Assembly: GCA_037176885.1 (NCBI GenBank)
Contig: JAWWNJ010000059.1
Location: 372,001-436,000, forward strand
DNA from: Favolaschia claudopus
Lineage: Eukaryota > Basidiomycota > Agaricomycetes > Agaricales > Mycenaceae
Direction: 5' to 3'
Length of the DNA stretch: 64,000 nucleotides
The notes beneath the pieces are model-generated. The model made no database searches. It was not told where the DNA came from and saw nothing but the letters and a program-made list of their open reading frames with translations. The number at the start of each line of letters is the position of its first letter. Within the stretch, counting starts at the first letter, position 1. Shown here piece by piece: positions 44,755-56,867 of this stretch. The translations under genes were made by a program, and so were the position numbers.

Positions 44755-45235
44755 GAAAGCATTGAAACAAAAATCTAAATTTCTCTTTCAATTTCCGCTC
44801 GTTTCCCTTGAACTCAAGCGTACCCGGCGTAGTTTTAGACTTCTCTAGATTTTTCCTGCTGTCCGTTTGTGCGGGGGAACGCCGCGCTCGATGACTACCA
44901 TCAATATCAGCATCAAACCAAAAATGTATGTTTCTCTTTCAATTTCTGCTCAACTAAAGTCTACCCGGCGTCGTTTTAGACCTTTTCAGCTCTTCCTGCT
45001 GCTCATTTATGCGGCGCTGTCCCGGGAACGCCGCGCTCAATGGTTGCCATCAATATTAGCATCAAAACAGAAAATGTAAGGTTCTCTTCCAATTTCTACT
45101 CGTTTCCTCTGATTTCAAGCATTGCCAACATCAATTCGAAGCTGTATAGTTTCTTATGGTGTTTTCTTTTTTCGCTGTTGCCCCGGGACGTCGTGCTCAA
45201 TGTCAATATTAGCTTGGAAACGAAATTGTGAGTCA
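44755..45235 (+). repeat. Three diverged ~155-bp tandem units
   Basis: Each unit contains TTCTCTTNCAATTTCNNCTC, a TACCCGGCGT(C/A)GTTTTAGAC or equivalent block, TTCCTGCTG, GGGAACGCCGCGCTC and CATCAATATNAGCATCAAA. The end of each unit followed by GTANG or GTGAG looks like an exon end and splice donor, so this may be a tandemly duplicated exon-intron piece. I recognise no protein. Confidence 0.6.
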
Positions 45236-45457
45236 CTCTTCTGATTTCCTCCCATTTTCCTTGGACCCAAGCATTCACAGCAAGGTTTGAGGCTATATTC
45301 AATGATATTATTTAGCGAGAACTTCCCCAGAATGTTGTTATTGAGGGCTGTTTGACTCGGTGCCAACAGTTTAACTACACAATATGAATAGACTTGGACG
45401 TCCTGATCCAACACGGAAACCGCCGTAATTATCGTCCCACCCATTCCGGCAATTCCA

Positions 45458-47740
45458 TTGCAGATAGGTATAGGAGTTAGAAAGGCGACAAAGGTTTTCG
45501 AGGAATGTCAACTGCCGGTGAAGGCAGTGCACATCATAGGATCACCGGCTAATGTTCCGATCAGATGGCCATGTACTTGGCCTCATCTGACATGGATAAT
45601 GAGCCCAATTCCAGACCAGTCTACATCTTGTATGTATTTTTCAACTACTTTGTCTTCTGCATTTGAAGTGCTTAACCCTTTAGCAACCACCGGAATCGCT
45701 GCTGGGCAGTGGAAACAGCTTAATTCCGATCTAGAATTTATTGCTGAGCATGACGAGCATGCTGATATCGCAGCCGGCGATTGTCAAATTAATGAGAGCC
45801 TTGTAGACGAAGCTCTAGATCAGTTGCAGCCCGATATGAGTGGTGCGGAACCTGAAACCAATGCCGCTGAAACTGTCACCGACTCCGAAATCCACAAACA
45901 ACTGGTTGCTCTGAAAGCGCGACTAGACAGTGAAATAAAAACTCACCACATGCCCCTTTGCTATGTTCGGGGTGATTTTTTCGACCGCCCTCCACATCCT
46001 GTCTTCGCTCTTCACAATTCCATCAAGGGTGCCGGTCTCAATCCAAAAGACCTCTGCCTGCGCGACGTATTTGTTTGGCTTCCTTACTTGCTTCCGGGAT
46101 GCCCGAAGCGATTTGTTTGTACTTGCGGCGGAGAATTGTACTCTATTCATTATATTTAACTATCATAGGGTTTAATGACGATCCAATTGCGCGGCGTGTT
46201 CGTCACATCCCAGATGACTTTTTTCTGCTCACAAATCGGTTCATCTGTGACGGGCGGCGGTTGAATGAACCGGGATGTGGTACAAGTTGGCAGGGTACAG
46301 ACCCGCATGTTTTGGCGCAGCTACCACGCCAAGTTCAGGTTGCATTCCCTGGTACGATATTCGCTTTCTATTTTATTTATCTTATGTTGATAAATTATTT
46401 TGTTGCTGTAGCTTACATCTCTCCTCGGGGAGCCATTTCAAAGCTTATGGTTCGCCTCATGAGAAACAGCTTTTCTCATAGGCTTGGTGCCGCGCCATTT
46501 GCCGAAATGGTCACCGAAGTTCAATATCTTTCCCATGCAGACAGTGAACTCATGTACACTGCGGCTGCTAATTCTTATGGCCAGACGGGTCTCACGCGTT
46601 TTTCTGCGTTTGATGACCCTAAAGGTTACGCGGGCTCTCCGCCCTCTGCTCCCTATCTTAAGGGTCTCTTCACGGATGTTATTTCAGCACACCGTATATA
46701 TATTGAGCGCGACACGGCAACCAAGCCTTTGACCATAGCAAAAGCAGACCATACCTTTCATGTATGTTATCTCAATCAGATTTTTCGACCGACTGAATTT
46801 GCCTTGCAGGTTTTGAAGCATATGGGTGGCGTGAAGGGTGAACGAATATATACCTGCATGAACGAGTTCGAGGAAGCGCGGGGGCACTCAATCGTTTATT
46901 CAAAGTCACTCGATCACGTTGAAGACATGTACCACTACATGTTCAAGGGTCTTCAAGCCTCGCAGAATCCACCAACGCAAATATTATATACAGATTCGCC
47001 GCAAGGTAGCCCAAAATTATTTTGCCGGATTGTCAGTCTCATTTTTCTATCCAGCCGAACGATCCTTTCACGAGCGGATTAATGCAGCCATGACTTTGAA
47101 TGTCATGCCTATCACAGACTGGACGGATCTCCCTCTTTTTGAGCTCGACTCCAGCACCGTGACTGTTGTAGCATCTGATTCTATCGAAATTGAAGCAGCA
47201 GCAAACGAGATCCTCCAATGACGTTCCCGAGATCGAGATTGAGCCTGACTTGGACGAGGAGGACTTCGACGGCTCCGACAATCTTGATACCGACCCTATT
47301 GCTGATCCTCTTGATCAGCTCAACACTCAGCCCGAGGCACAACCGGTAAGTCATTACAACCTGAAACAAATATAATATTTCGTCCTTAACAATTAACATA
47401 GAACTTGAATTCCATCGACAACCTTGATACCGACCCTGTTGCTAATCCTCTTGATCAGCCCAACACTCAGCCTGAGGCACAGCCGGTAAGTCATTACGAC
47501 TTGAGACATATATTTCGTCCTCAATAATTAACATAGAATTCTGTTCCGATGGAAGGAATACAGACTCTCGGAGCAGATATTAATGAGGTACGTTCATCTG
47601 CGCATCTCTATGGACCTGTACCTTGACATATTCACTAGGATTCACTTGTTTCGACCATTATGGAACGAGTAGATCATCAAAAGTCGTGTTTAATCCTCGT
47701 TAAACAGGTTCAAGCTTGGCAGGGCTGCCCGGTGCGCCGC
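45458..47740 (+). pseudogene. DUF6729-like transposase, truncated at the 3' side
   Basis: Probable DDE-type transposon protein. The central CPKRFVCTCGGELY...GFNDDPIARRVRHIPDDFFLL and CDGRRLNEPGCGTSWQGTDP, then LPRQVQVAFP, resemble the domain I know as DUF6729. Introns near 46352-46412, 46753-46809 and 47006-47054 join in phase to give DHTFHVLKHMGG, MNEFEEARGHSIVYSKSLDH and ILYTDSPQAERSFHERI, where the Asp residues are candidate catalytic positions. After NEILQ a TGA at 47219-47221 ends the frame. Acidic exons continue in another frame (VPEIEIEPDLDEEDFDGSD) and include a duplicated exon-intron unit. The expected downstream exonuclease-like region is missing. The 5' end is uncertain. Confidence 0.55.
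47277..47548 (+). repeat. Tandem duplication of an exon-intron unit
   Basis: 47277-47416 and 47417-47548 are two copies of one unit: exon GACAA(T/C)CTTGATACCGACCC...GAGGCACA(A/G)CCG, then GTAAGTCATTAC and an intron ending AATTAACATAG. They differ by about a dozen substitutions and a 5-bp indel. Both exons keep the frame (NLDTDPIADPLDQLNTQPEA and NLDTDPVANPLDQPNTQPEA). Confidence 0.85.
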
Positions 47741-47799
47741 CTACTGGCTGTTTAAGTAAACGATGGCTTAACCTGATTTGCTGTCGAGACAGGGATTGT

Positions 47800-49074
47800 T
47801 TAAGCAAACTTCATATAGATTCTTCGTTTGGTAGGTCCTTTGCTAGTTCGCTGCTTTGACTCCAAATGGTTGATTTTCTCCAAAAGCAACTCATAGACGT
47901 CCTCTGGAGTCAATACGGACTTCGCATCGCGAGAATCCGAATCAGCAACGGGTTCAGCCTCGCCTGCGGCAGGCTGAACTTCAACCGTCGGTTTAATCGG
48001 TTGAACCGGCGCCGTTGGTGGCGCCGCATCTGAGGGTAAGTCGTGTCTATTTCTCTTCGACTTGGGACTCTTAGATCGTTTCCCAGACTTCTTAGCCTTG
48101 GGAGATGACGGTCTCTGGGAGATTTCCTCGGAAAATTCAAGGTGCGGAGTAAATTCCTCCTCCTTGATCTGCTTAATGTAAGCATAATTAGCGAACGCGT
48201 CGCGTTGCTCCTGCATTTCTTTCTCAGAGAAATTATGCAGCAACGCGACATCTCCCCAATTCCTGGGGTCGACTGCCTTGCCCTTATTCCTTGAAGGGCC
48301 TGCAATCTGCACCTTGGATAGAGGATCTTCATCCTCTACCTCTTCAACCGTAACACGGTGAGTGCGCATGGGCGCCGCTTGGTGCCCAGATGCTGAGTTC
48401 CGAGCCTCAGGAACATTGCTGTCCCTTGGCACGTCCCCCTTAATGTCCTGTTTGACACTTTTCTGATTAATTTCAGGTCCCGCAGTTGTTTTGCGCTCGT
48501 AGTCAGCGCGGATTGCCGCCAGAGCCTCATGGCGCTGCATGATAACGGCGAGCTGAGAAGGGCTCAAATTGCTAGTTGCATGAGCAATAGTCGACATGGA
48601 GGACGACTCAGAGTCAGACGAGCTTAGGGAATCAGAACCAGAAGATATATTACTGGTACGTGACACTGATTTCGTGCTACGACGTTCCCGATGGCTTCGG
48701 GAAGTCTTACGAGAGACAGGGGTCCAGCGCCCACTCTCATCGTCTTCGCCTTGCGCTGGCGCGGGCTCAACGGCACCAAGCGCAGAGTCGTCGGCCATGC
48801 TCGCGGGGAGCGCCGACAGATCCGACACGGTATCAATCACTGCCGAAGCAGGTCGCGCCGAAGCGGCAGCCGCAAGAGCAGCCGGGGAAGTCAAAACCAC
48901 ATCACCTGCGACATCAAGCATATCTTGAGCTTCGAACGAGATGCCAGCAGAACCAAAGTCGGCAGGAGAAGTGAGCTGAGGACTGAATAGGGGTGGAGGG
49001 GCAGGGTGTATGCCCGCACGAGTAGCGGAGCGGGTATGAGGCTGAGGTTCACCGGTAGAGTTAGCAGCAGCCAT
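47800..49074 (-). CDS. gag: Gag-like protein of a Ty3-type retrotransposon
   Basis: From the ATG at 49074 the minus-strand ORF encodes 424 residues. The N-terminus is Ala/Pro-rich, followed by a serine-rich SGSDSLSSSDSESSSMS tract, then SPSQLAVIMQRHEALAAIRAD, HRVTVEEVEDEDPL, GKAVDPRNWGDVALL and a Lys-rich segment before a short C-terminal coiled coil. I recall this order from gag ORFs of basidiomycete Ty3/gypsy elements. No zinc knuckle, protease or polymerase follows within the window, and the sequence downstream on the minus strand is the end of the DUF6729-like relic, so the element is truncated. No LTRs could be delimited. Confidence 0.5.
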   Translation of the reverse strand: MAAANSTGEPQPHTRSATRAGIHPAPPPLFSPQLTSPADFGSAGISFEAQDMLDVAGDVVLTSPAALAAAASARPASAVIDTVSDLSALPASMADDSALGAVEPAPAQGEDDESGRWTPVSRKTSRSHRERRSTKSVSRTSNISSGSDSLSSSDSESSSMSTIAHATSNLSPSQLAVIMQRHEALAAIRADYERKTTAGPEINQKSVKQDIKGDVPRDSNVPEARNSASGHQAAPMRTHRVTVEEVEDEDPLSKVQIAGPSRNKGKAVDPRNWGDVALLHNFSEKEMQEQRDAFANYAYIKQIKEEEFTPHLEFSEEISQRPSSPKAKKSGKRSKSPKSKRNRHDLPSDAAPPTAPVQPIKPTVEVQPAAGEAEPVADSDSRDAKSVLTPEDVYELLLEKINHLESKQRTSKGPTKRRIYMKFA

Positions 49075-49309
49075 AGTAGTACCTTGAGAGTAATAGAAGG
49101 TCGACGACAATGTGGTAGACGAGAGTATATACTAGAAACGAAAACGAAAACGACTATATATAGAATAGCGTATAGATGGCCGGCGGTGCCCGTCGGCAGC
49201 AGGTTCAGAAACGAAAATGAAACAGTCGGCACGGAACAAGTCAAGGTCGGCTCTATGATGTCATCACGCCAAGGGTCACGGTCACGTACATGCTTGCTCG
49301 ATCGAAACG

Positions 49310-49356
49310 TTGAGCACCACTCAATCAAAACCCGTATATTGTTTCCAAAACGGCTG
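49310..49356 (+). repeat. Solo right end of the 2694-3074 MITE family
   Basis: GAGCACCACTNNATCAAAAC, then the CCGTATATTG block, then TTTCCAAAACGGCTG, followed by TA, reproduces the right terminus of the element at 2694-3074. No left end is found. Confidence 0.8.
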
Positions 49357-50898
49357 TATGTTGGTTCCGATGCTCCGCTTTTGTACTCGCAGCTACCAAA
49401 AGTACCCGAAATTGCCGTTTTTCCCCGCAAATTGATATGCTCGTGCAACTTAGCTACTGCCGGCAGCCAACACAAATTAACCAAAATATAAAATAATAAT
49501 ATTTGTTTACTTTATGTAGTCCATTCTTGTTTCCTGTTTGCCTTTAGTGTTCGTCTATTGTATCATGTTTGCCACGAATGGGTGTCGTAAAAAATTTCTA
49601 TTTTATGATTCTGAAGTGCAGAGCGCACTGAGTCTTGCACTGAGTGATCTTCACTCTTAAATCAATTGATAATTTAGAGTGCTAAAGCACGCCGTGTGCG
49701 TGACCTGGTACAGCCACTCGGACACGTTCGGCAAGCACGATAGACCACGTACATTGTGACTGTGACATCAATCCAGTCCTTTCGGCTTCTTTGCCGTGTT
49801 GAAACCGGTCATTTTCGTTTCTGAATCCTCGCAATTGATGGACTTGATGGCCTGGAAGGCCGCCTGATCAATATCAGCTAGCCGCGTTTTCGTTTTCGAT
49901 TTTCGTTCATACCGGGTAGAGAGTAGAGGTTGATCAGACCCAGTGGAAACCGACAGAGAAGCGACGAGGAGATCAACACTTAAAAAGATGTAACAAGGAG
50001 CAGGCGGCTACGAGTCGTCGGCTGGTCTTGATACACGAGTCTTGAGGTAAGTCTTGAAGATTTGCCGGTTGGTCAGACGAGCGGGTAAGTGGAGTAAGTA
50101 TAAGATTGACCAAGGTACTAACTACTACAAACAGACTTATATACTTAGTCTGAAATTGTTGGCGGGGTTCGACCCGGACCTCGGTTTTGTCACGGCTGTA
50201 ACATCATGTGCATTTCCCCACGCCCCAATGGGGCATGACACGTATGCGCGTCGGTGCTGTGGTACGCAGCGACGACCCACTGTGAAGGCTTCGCAAGCCT
50301 AGAGAAGTATTGAAAGACTGCCCAGCCCATAGATAGACATAATTCAGTGCTCTTTTACGCTTTAGGACCATAATCATCAAGCAATATTGTGTTCATGGAA
50401 TAAGTACAGTATCTTCGGCATACGTACTGGTTACGACCCCGCCCAAAGTCCCAGATGCTTCACAGTGGTAAATATTAGCCCCGGCAAGTGTAAATGTGGG
50501 GTTCCAAGCCCTTTATGCAGCCAACAAGCTCCATATTGGGCTCAAGTTGGACCGCCAAGTTTTCCGAACGACGTGTCATTTCCTTATCCGACCGTGTGAA
50601 CTGGCACGTGTGTCACAGAATCCGAGGTCTTGGATGACAGGCGCCATCAAGTTCAGACTCTATATAATAGATTTATCGACTATCATAAATCTTGTAGAGT
50701 CTGACTTGGTGAGACTATTATATACTGACAGTTGTGATAGGAGCCGCGGGTCAATGTAACGACAGGTAGACATGATAAATGAGCGACGGGTATGTAAAGT
50801 AAAGACCGTGGTGTCGAATAGAGGACTCGGAGTGTAGAATAGAATAAAGAAATAATATAGCGAGCGCACCGTTACAGTTCCGCTGTCGATTATTGCCA
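49357..50898. other. No gene; possible LTR-derived sequence
   Basis: I see no supported ORF. The 50660-50890 stretch abuts the truncated copia pol and has LTR-like character (AT-rich, many short AGAATA-type words), but without a second copy I cannot call an LTR. Confidence 0.35.
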
Positions 50899-52567
50899 TC
50901 ATGTAGACATTTCCAGCGGGCGAGGGAACACGCGACGGACCAAAGGATCGAAGGCAACACGGAAGAGAGGCGGTACGTCTTTGTCAGACTCATTATCGTA
51001 CGGGCGGGAGTGCTGACGTCCCGCACGACAGTTGAGGCATTTACCATCCAGCGCATGGTCTGTAATCCGCAGACCCGACACAAGACCCTTCTTCTCCATC
51101 TCCTCAATCGTTGCCGGACTCGCGTGCGCCATGCAGATCTTAAGCGACGTGGGCTGTGCAGTCGATATCTTTGCGTGCGTGTTTGAAGTCTCCAGAACAT
51201 ACATCCCACCTGACCCACGACCTCGTAGCAGTACCATACCGCCACCACCCTCGCGTGTTGTCGCTTCACTGGCTCCAAACGTAGTGAAATATCCTGCCCT
51301 ATCGAATTGGCTGACAGATATAAGGTTCGCAGACAGCGATGGAGCATGCAGGGCATTGAGAAAGGTAATGTGCACTTCCTTTCCATCGACACGAAAGACT
51401 TTTGTGACGGTGCCCTTCCCGACAATAGCAAAGTCGCCATCGAATGCTAGCGCGGATTTGCCAGTACGGACAGCAACTGCCTCATAGCTTTGGAAGTCGG
51501 AGCGGTCGCGGAAAAAGTGGTCGCTGGCACGGGAGTCCAGGAAGGTGACGGTCGCATTCGGTGTAAAGTTCTCGAAGGTCTGGCTGACAAAAGCATTAGG
51601 TGTGATGTCGCCTTCCAATGTATGCTCGAGGATCTCGGCGGTAGGGTTCTCCACAGCTTGCGACACGGAGGTGGGGAATACAACATGCGACAGCAAGTCC
51701 TCATCTTCCACCTCCTCCATCGTCACCCGACGCGCCGTGGCCATCAAGACACGATGGACAGGTGCTTCCTCTGCACCTGCCTGCCTCGCCTGGTGTCGGT
51801 TCTTCCCGAAGTTCGGCGGGAACTGTCCCTCCTTTTCTCCTCCAGGACAATAGCAGTTCTCGACCGTGTGGCTGGTCTTATTGATGGCCTTGCACCCGGG
51901 GTTGGTGCAGCGACGCTTGGGAGCGGAGGTGTTGAGTGCGGTGGATGTGGTGACGACAGTATCGTGCTCAGGCATCCCAGTGTTGATTGCGACAGTCTTG
52001 ATTAGCGCGAAAGCCTCGTCAGAATCACCCGCCGAATAAAGAGCGCCTTGAAGACCAAGCCAACGCGGATCATCAGGAAGGGAGCGAATAAGTACGTTCT
52101 TCATGGCTTTATCCTCTACGGTGCCGCCCATCATCCTAACGTGAAGCGCCATTGAATTTAATGGACAAGAATTCGCTTTCGGCAAGCGACAAGGCGGCAT
52201 CGCTTTTCTTGGCGCATGCAGCAACGACTGAGTCCCAGCATTCTTTCGCAGTGCCATCACGCTTGACACCAAGCCCAATCGGATCGACAATATTGGTAAC
52301 GACCAGGGACTTCATAACCCCGTCACGGTACAGGTATTCCTCGCGGGATGGAGCTCTGGAGAATATGGGAGTGGGCTCTTGTGGGGCTGCCCCAGAAGGT
52401 GTGGTAACGAGGGCGGGTTTCTCGATGGTGCCGTCAAGATAACCGGACAAGCCTTTGCTTGCCGCATGTTCTTCAATGAGTGCTTTGAACGTGGGGAAGT
52501 TGGCTTTATTGACTTGTAGCTTCTCTGTAGCCAGGAGAGACGGGAGGTTGATCATTTGGGACGCCAT
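50899..52567 (-). pseudogene. gag-pol: Ty1/copia Gag-protease-preintegrase, truncated and frameshifted
   Basis: The minus-strand start at 52567, MASQMINLPSLLATEKLQVN, is a copia Gag N-terminus (KLNxxNFxxFK type). The frame ends at FNGASR (about 52139), while the continuation MALHVRMMGGTVEDKAMKNV lies in another frame, so there is a frameshift or small deletion there. Then come a Cys-rich zinc knuckle (CTNPGCKAINKTSHTVENCY), the aspartic protease site FLDSRASDHFF, where the usual Gly of D-S-G is Arg, and a pre-integrase zinc region (MAHASPATIEEME...GKCLNCRAG). Sequence ends at 50899, before the integrase catalytic core. It is non-functional. Confidence 0.82.
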
Positions 52568-53292
52568 CGGTGCGAGCAGGTATGATCGTAAGATGTGGTA
52601 ATAGTAAGTGAGACGTTTGGATATTTATCGTGCTGTTCTTGTTGACTGAGTTAGTTAGAAGGCTCGGGGCCCATAACCTAAAGTAAGAACAAGTGTGAGT
52701 ACTAAAGTACGGCGGTAAGTAAGTCATGTATAAGCTAAGAATTTTAAGTAAGAGCACACCTCAGTCGGGACACGATGGGTGTAGACGACTGAGGTGCAGT
52801 ATATGGGGGTAACCATAATACACATGTGAACTAAAAAGGAAATAGGTCGGGGTGCATCGGGTATCCAGCATCACCGGGGAGCACCGGCGGGTTTATACCA
52901 TCTGCGAGGCCCTCGTTATTGGCAGCACTCTCTGGGCTCCCTCTCCGCCTCTCTTGTCGAGCTACAGACATATGGGCCGACATTGTGGTGATGAGCTGTT
53001 TCTGCTCCTTAGGTATGTGGCGGCGGTTTCCTCGTCGTATCATGGTGAGAGTGAGGAGAGTATGGGCGGGCAACTTGAACGCTCGCCGTCATGATGGAGC
53101 TGATCTGTAACTTCAAATAATTATATGACGGTGAAACGCGGGGAACGAGAGCATGGGTGAAAGCTGAACTGACAAACAACCCAATCAACCATCACACAAC
53201 CAATCCGACACGCGCAATTTCGGGGCTCGATGCGAAGTATACGCATAGTGCAATCCAGATGATCGATGGCGAATGGCGGAGAAGTAGAAATA
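52568..53292. other. No gene; candidate copia leader and LTR remnant
   Basis: This is upstream of the copia Gag on the minus strand. GGTTATGGGCCC (minus strand, around 52670-52682) is a candidate primer-binding site. No terminal repeats were confirmed. Confidence 0.35.
52757..52796. repeat. Perfect 11-bp stem hairpin
   Basis: CACCTCAGTCG (52757-52767) and CGACTGAGGTG (52786-52796) are perfectly inverted with an 18-nt loop. It lies in the presumed copia leader. Confidence 0.75.
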
Positions 53293-53788
53293 CTCGGTGT
53301 GACCAAAAGTAACCGGAATCGGAATTGCGTGTTTTCAACCAGATTTTGGGTGACTGCTGAGCAAATTGACCCCATACAAAGCAGGCAAAAGGTTGCATGG
53401 TCTCTTTGTCCTATTATTACACATTCTTTTTATGTATGCTTTGAGGCGGGAAATTGGTGTGCCGAGTTGCCTCCCTCACTGAACAACGGGAAACACCTGG
53501 CAACCTTAAATATCGGATTTATAGACTATTGGGATACTAAGCACCTTTTTGAGGTATGTACTTACTGGCCCGAAACTCCGGCATCTTCCCTTCAGAGAGC
53601 GCAAATATTTCCAAAATCCAAATTGGTCCACGACATCACCAACTCAAAACAAAAGATTGCATGCCATGCCCATACCATGGAAGTCGTAGAAAAAATGATT
53701 TAGAGGAGCCCAGTATCACTTAAAGTTGTTTGAGTTTTGAAATTCCGCTCTAAAAAGCCAAATTCCGGTTACTTTTGGTCACACCGAG
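53293..53788. mobile_element. 496-bp MITE, CTCGGTGTGACCAAAAG termini
   Basis: A 27-bp perfect terminal inverted repeat starts CTCGGTGTGACCAAAAGTAA. TA flanks both sides (53291-53292 and 53789-53790). Non-coding. Solo ends of the family lie at 4785 and 5881. Confidence 0.9.
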
Positions 53789-53790
53789 TA

Positions 53791-55209
53791 TTGATGGCGG
53801 CGACAATGATGAGGTGCACTCGCCTGCGAGCGCTTAGTCGTCCCGACCTGTGGAATCCGTTCCCACCACCGTACTATCCAACGTCGAATCCTCCTCGTCA
53901 CTCTCAAACTCAACACAACCGATAAACACCATAGCCCTAAGCCGAACCGTACGTCTCCCTTCATCGTCCAACAAATAAAATCAACAAATCCAACGATACC
54001 TCGAAAGCGGTCCCATCTCGGGTTTGAGCGCAACGACGGGGAACAAGTGATCCATAGGTGAGTCGGGGTTGTGGGTGATCAACGAGCGTTTGATTTACGG
54101 AAGTTCTCTACAAGTCCAATATTTAGCGAACAATATTAAAAGCCGAAAGATCGATAGATTATTGTAGGGATTACATGGGGTTAATCTACTGAGCGAATCC
54201 TCATATACCCCTCTCCGCAGCGCCCGCAGTCCCGCCGCTTCAGCCAATCCGACTCTGAATTTCCCTTTTTGTATTGTTTTTGTAGCGACCCGCAGATAAG
54301 AAATTTCCTTATATAGAAAGGGGGTCCCAAGGGCCTCGAGAAAAGACTTTCATATAATTTTTGGAACTAGTACTAGCTAGCAGCTCTGAGTGTTGTATAC
54401 AGCAGATATACTAGGTATGTTGTTCTACAGCCTTATTTTAGCATTTCAGTAATGATGTATTTATAAGGTTGCAGGGATTCATATGTGCCCCGAGGCAACT
54501 GTATCAGCGTCAATCGGGTAGCAGAAACGTTCCAGTGAGTCGTGAAATGAGAAATGGCGCCAGAGCGTCGCCAGCTTCAGAGATATGGCAGCAGATCCGG
54601 AGTGGAGGCCTCGAAGGCCTCGTCGAGGAGTGATATGTTTCGCAGGTGAGACATAGGTCAGGGGTACGAGTCGGGGAGGATGGTTGAGAATGTAGGAGAG
54701 GTCAGTGAATGTAGACTGTGTGGGACTTGTCTGTGCCGGGGGGGAAGTTCGGAAGACCACAGTCTGTCGAGCATGAAATTGAGTGCAGGAAGACGTGGCG
54801 TCGGCGAAAGATTAGATAGGAGTACCACGGGAAGGGACCTGGAGGCTGAAAAGATCGAGGAAAGAAAGAGAGAGCAGAAGAAGCAAAAGTGTCGTGAATG
54901 ATGAGCTCTAGCGAGGTGAGAGAGGGTGAACGGGAAGTCGATGGTGGTGGCAGAAGAAGAGGAGAAGCTCGGATCAGGTCACATCAGATCGGCCCCTCTC
55001 TGCTGCATCACAAAACGGCACACTGTCTTCCCAGGCTCAGACAGTGTTTCTTCAACTGACTTGGAGAATGATAGCGTCGACGACGCAGAGGCGTACTCAC
55101 CGAGGCGTCTTGCGTGTTACTAGAGTGTCGTTGAGCATCTGGATTGGAAGGATCGTCTTCGTCGACGACTTCCTCCACGGTAGGTTTGTAGCAATACAAA
55201 AACTACTGC
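53791..55209. other. No gene recognised
   Basis: Short ORFs only. A GGGGAACAAGTGA word at about 54038 matches the 11.2-kb direct repeats. Confidence 0.4.
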
Positions 55210-55802
55210 TATTTAGATGTCAGCTGAAAAAAGGCCGCCGCCGGCGCGGCAAAAAGTTGGCAACACGGCGTCACAGACGCCGCCACCCTCGACCGACTAA
55301 CCCGCCGAAGCCCAACACACGTACGGCCGCGTCCACAGCCAGCCTCCTGCTGAATAGAACACGCGACGAACTGCTCAGACCCAGCGATATCCCTTGGGAC
55401 AACACGGACACCTCCGACGTCATCCGACATCTGGCCTCAAAAGGCTTCATCCCCGCTGAAAACGGCCGCAGCATCAGCTTACCGTACCTCGAAGACATTG
55501 CAATGATCCTCCTACGCATAGGAGCCGATGCGAGCTCGGTAGTGACGAAAAACGCGTGCAGAGCGGTCGCAAGGTTACTAGAGTGGTGGAAGAGAGACGA
55601 AATAATAGAAGACTTAGCAGACGATGTCAAGAAGCTTCTGGGTACGTCTGCTGAATTAAAAGAACATTTCTCCTCTGTTCGCGAAGACCTTGAGACGGCT
55701 GCTGGAATGCTCGCACGCACGGTCGAACAACAACGCGCCGAGATGTCGACACTCACAGCGAGGGTCGAAGAAGACCTCTCTCAGCTAACCCAACAGGCTT
55801 GA
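55210..55802 (+). pseudogene. LINE ORF1-like coiled-coil protein fragment
   Basis: The open frame ending at the TGA 55800-55802 encodes SDVIRHLASKGFIPAENGRS, LPYLEDIAMILLRIGADAS, NACRAVARLLEWWKRDEII and a long heptad-like coiled coil (SSVREDLETAAGMLARTVEQ...ALTARVEE-type end). This combination resembles ORF1 proteins of basidiomycete LINEs as I recall them. The N-terminal part is Arg/Pro-rich and its start is unclear; the frame is open further upstream without motifs. No downstream reverse transcriptase is present. Confidence 0.45.
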
Positions 55803-56140
55803 CTGCCGCACCGTTCCGCCCGCTGACCTTTGCTGGTGAAGAAGGATGTCGAGTGGGCAGAGAATGATGCCGTAGGTGGAGAACGGTGAACGACGCCAAA
55901 CGCGGAGCCACGAGACTCGAGGTGCGTCCACAATGCGTCCATGACTAAATTTGCGTGCAACCTTGATTGATGGTTGATAGTTCCCCGAGCAGAGCTGCAG
56001 CGACGCCGCGTTTGCTCCGCCGTAGTCTGCACCTAACGAGGAAGCAGCAGCAAACGGCGCTTACTCTCGAAGGCAAAGCTCTCGTGGTATCGTCGTACTC
56101 GCGCCGAATCCACGCAATCTTCGATCACTCCCAGCGAGTA

Positions 56141-56324
56141 CAGTCGAAGCTGTCGTAACCCATAGGTCTCGGTGGAGCCCCAAAGGTATGGGGTATAGCA
56201 AAGTTATGGGGTATAGCAAAGTTATGGGTTATCCCAGCCAAAAGTCAGTAAAAATCCTTCAAATATGTATGGGTTAAAGCAGATTATGGGTTAGGAGAGC
56301 TATGGGTCATGACAGCTTCGACTG
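56141..56324. mobile_element. 184-bp MITE, CAGTCGAAGCTGTC termini
   Basis: Inverted ends CAGTCGAAGCTGTC(G/A)T then AACCCATA or its near match, TA duplication at 56139-56140 and 56325-56326. The interior has two tandem copies of ATGGGGTATAGCAAAGTT. Confidence 0.85.
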
Positions 56325-56867
56325 TAGTAGGATTGGAATATCCTGGAAGGCATCCAGAAGCAGTTAAGCTCGGAGCAAGCTCGGAGGCACAGAAAGAACG
56401 GCAGATCACGAGAGGAGGTCTCAGGTTCGGGTGATGGAAGAACAGCCAAAGAACAGTAATGTAGCGGAATCATAGAGGTGCGGTATCGGTAATAGTGATG
56501 TGTGGATTCGTTATGTGTGTGTGTCAGAATGTACAGTAGTAAGGTTGGGGCAGCACCCTTACAGCTCCGCTACGACAGATAATACATTTGACATAGTACT
56601 TAGACGTTGCCTGAAGGACTATACATCAGATCAAGTATTCAATGATTATTGCAGACGCTTGTCCCCAATCTTCAATCGGTGCTTTGCGCCAGATCAATGG
56701 GGAGAACAAATAAAGCATTAAGGAAGGAAGAATATAAACAAAATTAATGTCGTGTTCTCGGAAATTTATGAAATCAGCCAAAGAAAATGACCTCTAAGTC
56801 AAGAATGTTCGGGATGGTATCTTGAGTGTTTGAACCAATATCATCCACTGAGGCCATTTCTCCAATG
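56325..56867. other. No gene recognised
   Basis: No supported ORF or repeat. Confidence 0.4.
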
